Shown here: one piece after another, positions 1-4,043 of the stretch
How the letters are laid out: each line of letters opens with the position of its first letter
Position numbering within the stretch: the first letter of the stretch is position 1
DNA from: Chloroflexota bacterium
GTDB lineage: Bacteria > Chloroflexota > Anaerolineae > Promineifilales > Promineifilaceae
Length of the DNA: 5,748 nucleotides
Assembly (NCBI GenBank): GCA_008501785.1
Contig: QQUD01000527.1
Coordinates: forward strand, 1 to 5,748
Direction of reading: 5' to 3'
Notes under the pieces: model-generated
Databases searched by the model: none
The model's input: the letters and a program-made list of their open reading frames with translations, nothing else
Told to the model about the DNA's origin: nothing
Program-made: the position numbers and the translations under genes

Positions 1-1
1 A

Positions 2-352
2 GACGATGCAGACGCCCATTTCCGCGAAAAATATGGCAAATCGCTGGCCGAATATTTCACCAAAGACATGTACCAGATGATGCACCTGTTGATGTTCGAT
101 AAGGGCATTATCCACGCCGAATGTGTCGGTGGCGACATTGACTTGCTTGTGAACCGGCGGGTCAAAGTGGGCTGCTTTCCCTGGCGCTTTGTCGATGGCG
201 AAGCCAGCATCTCCCGTATCGTCGCTATGGTTGACGATGACGAATACGATGAGCTGATGAAGAAAAAAGCGACAATGCCTAAAACAAAATACGGCGACTG
301 CTACGATCCAACTCACGTAGAACGGCTCGGAGGACGTGGGAAGGTTTATTAA
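2..352 (+). CDS. Cyclase-family (kynurenine formamidase-like) protein, C-terminal part only
   Basis: The reading frame is open from the left edge to a TAA at 350-352, giving about 116 residues of a C-terminus; the start lies outside the window. It aligns by eye with both halves of the tandem cyclase protein at 4044-5714. Shared features are a KYGK segment, then MMHLLMFDKGIIHAE followed by GGDID, which match MHLNLFSKGIVHAE and GGDL in the downstream protein. The His and Glu in this segment are 12 residues apart, the spacing of the second-half metal ligands in KynB-type enzymes (His160/Glu172 in the numbering I recall), so this part of the metal site is present. The family hydrolyses amide or lactone bonds using divalent metal. 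After the cyclase fold there is an extra charged tail of about 45 residues (DDDEYDELMKKK, ending GGRGKVY) that the downstream protein lacks. The first metal motif is not in view, so activity cannot be judged. It could be the end of another tandem protein. Confidence 0.85.
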   Translation, partial: DDADAHFREKYGKSLAEYFTKDMYQMMHLLMFDKGIIHAECVGGDIDLLVNRRVKVGCFPWRFVDGEASISRIVAMVDDDEYDELMKKKATMPKTKYGDCYDPTHVERLGGRGKVY

Positions 353-437
353 CCTAAAAATTGCTGCGGCATGGTCAGGAGACCGGCCAGAGCATAGGGA
401 GATGTTTGACGATATACTCGCCAATCTTGATGAATAG
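336..437 (+). other. Possible short coding remnant between the cyclase and deaminase genes
   Basis: Read from the GTG at 336 (GGAGG lies just upstream), a second frame runs across the end of the cyclase gene and ends at TAG 435-437. Its last part reads AAAWSGDRPEHREMFDDILA then NLDE, which looks like real protein: acidic, helix-like, with Trp and Arg. It resembles the C-terminal tails of small antitoxins, but that is an impression and not a firm family match. An internal ATG at 402 with AGGGAG directly before it could also start an 11-residue peptide. The stop lies one base before an ATG at 439, so translation here could couple to the deaminase. It may be the decayed end of a lost small gene, or chance. 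Confidence 0.2.
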
Positions 438-960
438 AATGCATTATTTCATGCAGCAAACGCTGCAATTGGCTGAATCGGCTTTAAAACAAGGCGAACT
501 GCCAATTGCAGCTATTGTTGTGTTGCATGACGAAATCATTGCTCAAGCGACGACTGGTGAAAAACAACAAAAACGTTTTTTGGCTCATGCAGAGATGCAG
601 GCTTTGGATATGGCGGATCGTTTGCATCCATTTCCGGGCAAACGGCGGGATGTGACGCTTTATACCAATCTGGAACCGTGCATGATGTGTATGGGCGCGG
701 CGATGTCGTTCTTTTTGGGTGAAATTGTTTATGGGGTGGAATCTAAAAGTGATGGCGCTGTGGCTTTGGCACAAAGTTGGCAGCGGGATGAGAGTTTGTT
801 TCCAGGGTATCAAGTGCCGAGGGTGATTGGTGGGGTGTTGAGGGGGGAAAACGGCCGTCTTTTCCAAAAATACACCCAACTCCATCCACCTGGCCCGATG
901 GTCGATTGGGCCAAATCGATAGCTGAACAAATTTCTGGGGAAAATGAGGTGGTGACATGA
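430..960 (+). CDS. Nucleoside/nucleobase deaminase of the TadA/CDA fold
   Basis: A zinc deaminase of the cytidine-deaminase-like superfamily, closest in layout to bacterial TadA, the tRNA-Arg wobble adenosine deaminase. From the ATG at 430 it has 176 residues. The HAE motif (His53, Glu55) provides a zinc ligand and the proton shuttle, and PCMMC (Cys84, Cys87) provides the other two ligands. The helix FMQQTLQLAESAL followed by GELPIAAIVV matches the TadA N-terminus. It departs from canonical TadA in two ways: the usual DPTAHAE is KRFLAHAE, and the substrate-loop Asn (GWN in E. coli TadA) is missing. The substrate may therefore be a free base or nucleoside, as in guanine-deaminase-like relatives. 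No candidate start has a good ribosome site. ATGs at 430, 439 and 451 are in frame, and the TTG at 361 would add an unrelated N-terminus. The stop overlaps the DinB start as ATGA, implying translational coupling. One ACGGCCGT palindrome lies in the gene, encoding ENGR. Confidence 0.82.
   Translation: MNRMHYFMQQTLQLAESALKQGELPIAAIVVLHDEIIAQATTGEKQQKRFLAHAEMQALDMADRLHPFPGKRRDVTLYTNLEPCMMCMGAAMSFFLGEIVYGVESKSDGAVALAQSWQRDESLFPGYQVPRVIGGVLRGENGRLFQKYTQLHPPGPMVDWAKSIAEQISGENEVVT
850..858. repeat. AACGGCCGT palindromic motif, copy 1
   Basis: This copy lies in the deaminase gene and is read GAA AAC GGC CGT (Glu-Asn-Gly-Arg). A run of six G lies just before it (842-847). By hand count the 50 bases upstream hold about 24 G and 5 C, and the 50 downstream about 7 G and 18 C. 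Confidence 0.6.
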
Positions 961-1499
961 TGGAATTTGAGTTGGATGCTGCGATTGAAATATTGAAGCG
1001 AACGCCCAAAATATTAGAAACGTGGCTGCTGCATATGCCTGACGGATGGGTCATGAACAATGAAGGGGGCAATTCGTGGAATGCATTTGACATCGTCGGG
1101 CATTTCATTCATGGAGAATTAACAGACTGGATTCCACGTGCTGAACTCATCCTTTCCGCAGAAAATGACGTGCCAGAATTTGAACCTTTTGATCGGTTTG
1201 CCCAATTTGAGACGAGCAAAGGCAAACCGTTGCCTGAACTTCTCACTTCATTTGCAGAGCTTCGACAAAAGAATCTGGAAACGCTAGAAGCGTTCAACTT
1301 ACAGCCCTCTGATTATGAGCGCCAAGGAAAACATCCTGAGTTAGGCAGTGTCAATTTGAGACAATTATTGGCGACGTGGACTGTCCATGATTTGAATCAC
1401 CTGGGACAAATTGCTCAAGTGATGGCAAGTCAATATCAAGATGCGGTTGGGCCTTGGCAAGACTACCTGGGAATCCTCCACTCTGAACAGAATAGCTAA
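957..1499 (+). CDS. DinB-family four-helix-bundle protein
   Basis: 180 residues, a normal length for the DinB/DinB_2 superfamily of metal-binding four-helix bundles. The histidine triad is visible: His49 in IVGHFIHGE, then His144 and His148 in WTVHDLNHLGQIAQVM, the family's HxxxH signature. The C-terminal AVGPWQDYLGIL is also typical. Members include thiol-dependent transferases such as the mycothiol- and bacillithiol-using enzymes, but most, including this subgroup, have no proven reaction; a cytoplasmic metal-dependent role is likely. There is no signal peptide or membrane segment. The start ATG overlaps the deaminase stop in ATGATGG. GAGGTG at 946-951 serves as ribosome site, and the second ATG at 960 is a possible alternative start. 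The overlap indicates one operon with the deaminase, though no shared pathway is evident. Confidence 0.88.
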   Translation: MMEFELDAAIEILKRTPKILETWLLHMPDGWVMNNEGGNSWNAFDIVGHFIHGELTDWIPRAELILSAENDVPEFEPFDRFAQFETSKGKPLPELLTSFAELRQKNLETLEAFNLQPSDYERQGKHPELGSVNLRQLLATWTVHDLNHLGQIAQVMASQYQDAVGPWQDYLGILHSEQNS

Positions 1500-1508
1500 A
1501 CAAGACGG

Positions 1509-1514
1509 TATAAT
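1509..1514 (+). promoter_or_regulatory. Candidate -10 element upstream of the antitoxin gene
   Basis: A perfect TATAAT lies 29 bases before the antitoxin ATG and just after the DinB stop. No convincing -35 is present at 16-18 bases; the best nearby match is a weak TGAACA at 1484-1489. It would give the toxin-antitoxin remnant its own promoter, the usual place for YefM-type autoregulation, but no operator palindrome could be recognised. Confidence 0.35.
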
Positions 1515-1543
1515 TGCAAGAAAAGAAATGATGAGGTGAATGT

Positions 1544-1852
1544 ATGAATGCAGTTACATTGAGCCATGCCGAGGGGAATTTCCGCGCACTTGTCAAGCGT
1601 ATTCTTGACGATGTTGAACCAACTGTCGTCACAACCGAAAGTGGTGAGAGCATCGTGATGCTATCATTAGATGAATTTAATTCGTGGCAAGAAACGCTTT
1701 ATTTAATTTCAAAATCAGCCAATGCGGAGCATTTGCAAAAATCTATTGCTGAAGATCAGGCTGGATCGATTCAGAACATCGCCTTGTTTATCGAATTACT
1801 GATTCTGCAATCATTATCATCACTTGTCGATTCCATTATGAGAAATAAATAG
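1544..1852 (+). CDS. yefM: Phd/YefM-family antitoxin with an aberrant C-terminus
   Basis: Residues 1-74 are a clear YefM-type antitoxin. The N-terminal AVTLSHAEGNFRALVKRILD is the DNA-binding part, followed by VVTTESGESIVMLSLDEF, then SWQETLYLISKSANAEHL and KSIAEDQAG, all hallmarks of the family. YefM proteins are usually about 83-90 residues, bind YoeB-type toxins through the C-terminus and repress their own operon. Here the family match stops at residue 74 (about position 1765). The remaining 28 residues (starting SIQNIALF) are hydrophobic and unrelated, because they come from reading the toxin gene's 3' end in the wrong frame. GAGGTGA at 1533-1539 is a good ribosome site. The DNA-binding half may still fold and repress, but the toxin-binding tail is probably damaged and its partner is gone. 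Confidence 0.85.
   Translation: MNAVTLSHAEGNFRALVKRILDDVEPTVVTTESGESIVMLSLDEFNSWQETLYLISKSANAEHLQKSIAEDQAGSIQNIALFIELLILQSLSSLVDSIMRNK
1765..1848 (+). pseudogene. yoeB: YoeB-like toxin, C-terminal remnant after internal deletion
   Basis: In a different frame from the antitoxin ORF that covers it, these bases read IDSEHRLVYRITDSAI, then IIITCRFHYEK and a TAA stop. This matches the end of E. coli YoeB (TEEHRLVYAVTDDSLL then IAACRYHY), roughly from Ile60 to the terminal Tyr84, plus Glu-Lys. The counterparts of catalytic Arg65, His83 and Tyr84 are present, while the Glu46 region and the first 59 codons are missing. YoeB is a ribosome-dependent mRNA endonuclease. The fragment has no start codon or ribosome site of its own and cannot be active. 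The simplest history is a deletion of roughly 200 bp joining the antitoxin near codon 74 to the toxin near codon 60. Confidence 0.8.
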
Positions 1853-1877
1853 AATGAACTCAACCTGTACGCGACCC

Positions 1878-1943
1878 GGATTGTGAGTTGGCCCGGACAG
1901 AAGTGCCGGGCTTGTACTCATCAGCCTTAACGGGCTGCAATCC
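1878..1943. other. Foldable element with an outer stem and two hairpins, possible structured RNA or IS-end relic
   Basis: GGATTG (1878-1883) pairs with CAATCC (1938-1943). Inside this stem are two hairpins. One uses TGAGT (1884-1888) with ACTCA (1916-1920) and continues as GCCCGG (1891-1896) with CCGGGC (1906-1911) around a 9-base loop. The other pairs CAGCC (1922-1926) with GGCTG (1933-1937). Together they form a compact three-way junction that can fold from either strand. There is no U-tract, so a simple terminator is unlikely. On the minus strand the shape and GC-rich hairpin vaguely recall HEARO/omega-RNA elements of IscB-type transposons, but no IscB gene is present and the match is from memory only. 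It could also be a REP-like palindrome. Confidence 0.4.
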
Positions 1944-2027
1944 ATTTAAATATTAACCCTATTTCAACTGATAAAACGTGATGTTGTTTTGCACCACATC
2001 ATGGTTGATAGGTTTATTAATCGCTAC

Positions 2028-2034
2028 AGGAGTT
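2028..2034 (+). promoter_or_regulatory. Ribosome binding site of the alpha/beta hydrolase
   Basis: AGGAGTT sits 7 bases before the ATG at 2042 and fixes this start. Farther upstream TTGCAC (1989-1994) and TTTATT (2013-2018), 18 bases apart, could be a weak -35/-10 pair, but the match is poor. Confidence 0.6.
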
Positions 2035-2041
2035 AGCAAAA

Positions 2042-2989
2042 ATGAGTCACTTGACGATTGTTGAAGTTGAAGAACAGTATCTGCAATTGGTCGCAGAGGG
2101 TACATACGAGGAAGCACTCACTTTAATAACCAAAGAAGCCCATAAATTTTCAGATTTTTCTTATCACGCAGAAAAGGTTGTTTATTATTGGCGCTTGCGC
2201 ATGGCGGCGCTGCTAAAAAAAGCGGATCTGGTTTTACAATTATTGGATGAAGCTGTGGGCAAAGGGCATTGGTTTAGCGGGTTGGCAGAAGATGAAGAGT
2301 TTGAACTGGTTCACAACTCGCCAGAATTTGTGCGGCTGACCGGACTTTGTGAAGAACGGCGCAGGGTGGCGATGGAAACGGCCGTTCCCATCCTCAAAAC
2401 CAAACAGCCCCCCCATGATCCCCCCTACCCGCTGCTGCTGGCGCTGCATGGGAATAATAGTGTGGTGGATGAGTTTGGGGAGTATTGGGAAACGGCCGTT
2501 TCTCACGGCTGGTTTCTCGGCATACCCCAATCGTCCCAATCCTACCAAACAGGAAAACCGTCGTGGGTGGATTGGGAATGGTCGCTCCAAGAAATTCGTC
2601 AGCATTACGACACACTTTGCACCAATTATCCAATTAATACACAACAGCAAGTCTTAGCTGGTTTTTCAATGGGGGGCGGGCTGGCAACTGAACTTGCCTT
2701 GAGTGGAGAAATCAAGGTGAATGGGCTTTTATTGATTGCGCCATTCCTCAACGACGCGAACAGCATGGTCCCCTACCTCGAAGCAAGGTGTTTTCCATCG
2801 GACATGAAAGCGTACATTGTCGCCAGCGAGCACGATGAATATTGCTGCAACATTGCCCAACGATTGGCAGAATTGATGACCCACCATAAAATCACTTGCC
2901 ATTTGGAAATCTATCCTGACCTGGGACACAGTTTTCCACCACCGCTGCAATCAAAACTGCCGGTAGTGCTGTCTTTTTTAACACAATAA
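2042..2989 (+). CDS. Alpha/beta-hydrolase (esterase-like) with N-terminal helical repeat-like domain
   Basis: 315 residues in two parts. Residues 1-108 are helical and TPR-like: YEEALTLI, a YYWRLRMAALLKK segment, VLQLLDEAV, GHWFSG and a final acidic helix. A similar extension precedes some uncharacterised esterase-like hydrolases. Residues 114-315 are an alpha/beta-hydrolase domain with LALHGNN (residues 133-139) as oxyanion segment, the nucleophile elbow GFSMGG with Ser209, the acid Asp265 in ASEHDEY, and the base His296 in DLGHSFPP. The triad is complete, so an active serine hydrolase, probably a carboxylesterase or phospholipase-like enzyme, is expected. The substrate is unknown. No signal peptide is seen, so it is cytoplasmic. 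The gene stands alone, with gaps on both sides. Two ACGGCCGT motifs lie 114 bases apart, both read as ETAV, at residues 112-115 and 150-153, and the DNA between them changes from C-rich to G-rich. Confidence 0.85.
   Translation: MSHLTIVEVEEQYLQLVAEGTYEEALTLITKEAHKFSDFSYHAEKVVYYWRLRMAALLKKADLVLQLLDEAVGKGHWFSGLAEDEEFELVHNSPEFVRLTGLCEERRRVAMETAVPILKTKQPPHDPPYPLLLALHGNNSVVDEFGEYWETAVSHGWFLGIPQSSQSYQTGKPSWVDWEWSLQEIRQHYDTLCTNYPINTQQQVLAGFSMGGGLATELALSGEIKVNGLLLIAPFLNDANSMVPYLEARCFPSDMKAYIVASEHDEYCCNIAQRLAELMTHHKITCHLEIYPDLGHSFPPPLQSKLPVVLSFLTQ
2377..2386. repeat. AACGGCCGTT palindromic motif, copy 2
   Basis: This copy lies in the hydrolase gene and is read GAA ACG GCC GTT (Glu-Thr-Ala-Val). The 50 bases upstream have about 21 G and 9 C, and the 50 downstream about 4 G and 27 C, including runs of seven and six C. 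Confidence 0.6.
2489..2502. repeat. GAAACGGCCGTTTC palindromic motif, copy 3
   Basis: A perfect 14-base palindrome, the longest of the five copies, again read Glu-Thr-Ala-Val in the hydrolase gene. Around its 10-base core (2491-2500), the 50 bases upstream have about 22 G and 3 C, and the 50 downstream about 7 G and 20 C. Confidence 0.6.
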
Positions 2990-3347
2990 AAGGATGATGG
3001 TTTAGATGGGAGATGGACGTTTAAAGATTTTTCGAATTTTTATTGGGTAATAGTAATAGTCATCGAATGAATTCGACGTCTAAGTCTGAAAACATGTTTA
3101 TGAACGTTAAGAAAATAAAACGGTAATAGGGAACTTGTCATTCCCGCGCAGGCGGGAATCCATGACGTAGTCGAGTAGATTCCCGCCTGCGCGGGAATGA
3201 CAGGGCCACATTTTGTAGTTTTCTATTACCTGATTATTTATTTAACTTCCATAAACATGTTTGATCCAGTAGGCTCAAAATTCATTTTGGAACACATCTG
3301 AACTTGCCCGATTCGCCTGTCTCTCATCTAAACAAAAATAAATAAAC
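2990..3347. other. Intergenic region of 358 bases carrying a MITE-like element
   Basis: No credible gene is present. About half is the inverted-repeat element at 3090-3262. Before it, GGTAATAG at 3046-3053 repeats a sequence that also occurs in both arms of that element, and TCGAA/TTCGA (3063-3076) forms a tiny palindrome. After it, 3263-3347 is AT-rich toward the next gene, with no clear promoter, terminator or ribosome site. Confidence 0.7.
3090..3262. repeat. MITE-like inverted-repeat element with dRS3-like core palindromes
   Basis: Two long arms face each other around a 17-base spacer (3161-3177). The ends are a perfect 13-base inverted repeat, AAACATGTTTATG (3090-3102) against its complement (3250-3262). 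GGTAATAG (3122-3129) pairs with CTATTACC (3223-3230). The core is a perfect 25-base inverted repeat (3136-3160 and 3178-3202). By hand alignment about 62 of 71 left-arm bases match the right arm, which carries 14 extra bases (3203-3216). Each core arm contains ATTCCC-GCGCAGGC-GGGAAT, itself an imperfect palindrome that fits the ATTCCC-N8-GGGAAT form of the dRS3 repeat known from Neisseria and similar repeats elsewhere. No transposase is encoded, so any movement would need help in trans. No clear target duplication is seen; only GA flanks both ends. Confidence 0.75.
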
Positions 3348-4019
3348 ATGAGTAAACTTGTCATCATACCCACTCAAAAAGAATATGATTATTTTTTAGC
3401 AAGCGCTAAAAGTGAAATCCATCAATTTGAACAATGTTCAATCGGCAAAGTACCGGTTGTGCGTTTTCCCAATATTGACATCGTCGTGTCATGTGGTGGA
3501 TTGGGAAAAGTCCAGTTTGCGATTCATACGCAATACCTAATAGATCAAAATCCTGAATGGGAGTTTGTCATCTGTGCGGGAGCGGCTGGTGCGTTGGTGG
3601 ATAATCTGAACATTGGCGATATTGTGGTGGCAACGGAGACAGTTGAACATGATATTTACAACCGGTTTGGGCCGCCGCTTTTGCCGAAGTTTAGGGGGGA
3701 TGAAACGGCCGTAACCCACCTAAAATCACTCCCACTTCTCAACTCATTCCAAATCCACTTCGGCCCAATCGCCAGCGGCGACGAAGACGTAATCGATATT
3801 AAAAGGAAAAACGAAATACAAAAGTTGACAAACGGATTGGCAGTTGCCTGGGAAGGCGCAGGCGGAGCCAGAGCATGTGTGTTCAATGACGTACCATTTA
3901 TCGAAATGAGAGGCATTTCTGATGGGGCCGACAGCACAGCCTCATCAGATTTTGAAAACAATTTAGAAAGTGTCATAAATAACATCGCCACTTTATTTTT
4001 GTGCTGGGCAAAAAGATAA
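3348..4019 (+). CDS. MTA/SAH-nucleosidase-like protein (PNP/UDP phosphorylase superfamily)
   Basis: 223 residues, the normal length for 5'-methylthioadenosine/S-adenosylhomocysteine nucleosidases, which cleave the N-glycosidic bond of nucleosides in the cytoplasm. Visible landmarks are Glu12 in TQKEY (matching the catalytic-site Glu12 of E. coli MTAN), GGLGK (residues 50-54), CAGAAGAL (76-83), GDIVVA (90-95), SGDE (143-146), Glu169 in VAWEGAGGARA (the ribose-binding Glu of MEME-type motifs), and the catalytic Asp192 in GISDGAD. The site looks intact, but WEGAGGA replaces the usual MEATAIA, so this belongs to a divergent subgroup and its substrate (MTA, SAH, futalosine or another nucleoside) is open. 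No Shine-Dalgarno is seen before the ATG: the preceding 25 bases are A-rich (AAACAAAAATAAATAAAC). The next gene follows after 24 bases and is probably co-transcribed. One AACGGCCGT motif is read as ETAV at residues 119-122. Confidence 0.8.
   Translation: MSKLVIIPTQKEYDYFLASAKSEIHQFEQCSIGKVPVVRFPNIDIVVSCGGLGKVQFAIHTQYLIDQNPEWEFVICAGAAGALVDNLNIGDIVVATETVEHDIYNRFGPPLLPKFRGDETAVTHLKSLPLLNSFQIHFGPIASGDEDVIDIKRKNEIQKLTNGLAVAWEGAGGARACVFNDVPFIEMRGISDGADSTASSDFENNLESVINNIATLFLCWAKR
3704..3712. repeat. AACGGCCGT palindromic motif, copy 4
   Basis: This copy lies in the nucleosidase-like gene and is read GAA ACG GCC GTA (Glu-Thr-Ala-Val). A run of six G lies just upstream (3694-3699). The 50 bases before it have about 17 G and 10 C, and the 50 after about 1 G and 21 C, the sharpest downstream switch of the five. 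Confidence 0.6.
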
Positions 4020-4032
4020 ACCAAAACGTTGC

Positions 4033-4039
4033 AAGGAGG
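4033..4039 (+). promoter_or_regulatory. Strong ribosome binding site of the tandem cyclase gene
   Basis: AAGGAGG lies 4 bases before the ATG at 4044. It selects that ATG over the in-frame TTG at 4029, which lies upstream of this site. Confidence 0.8.
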
Positions 4040-4043
4040 CAAG

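Noticed and set aside
361..429. TTG start at 361 extending the deaminase by 23 residues
   Set aside because: The extra residues do not resemble a deaminase N-terminus, no ribosome site is suitably placed, and the bases look coding in another frame.
484..1108. Minus-strand open frames across the deaminase and DinB genes
   Set aside because: They lie antisense to genes with clear catalytic motifs, and their own translations look compositionally random.
1884..1920. Hairpin considered as an integron attC site
   Set aside because: No GTTRRRY-type core sites are positioned at its ends and no integrase or gene cassette context is present.
2349..2657. Second + strand frame inside the hydrolase gene (102 codons)
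   Set aside because: It is out of frame with the conserved hydrolase and rich in Pro, Trp and Arg from local C and G runs; no ribosome site is seen.
3136..3202. Pair of 25-base repeats considered as a minimal CRISPR array
   Set aside because: The two copies are inverted, not direct, and only a 17-base spacer separates them; there are no further units.
3136..3202. The core inverted repeat as a plain Rho-independent terminator
   Set aside because: Neither side has a U-tract directly after the stem, and the arms extend far beyond terminator size with MITE-like ends.
4029..4043. TTG start at 4029 for the tandem cyclase
   Set aside because: The strong AAGGAGG site lies inside this extension and points to the ATG at 4044.
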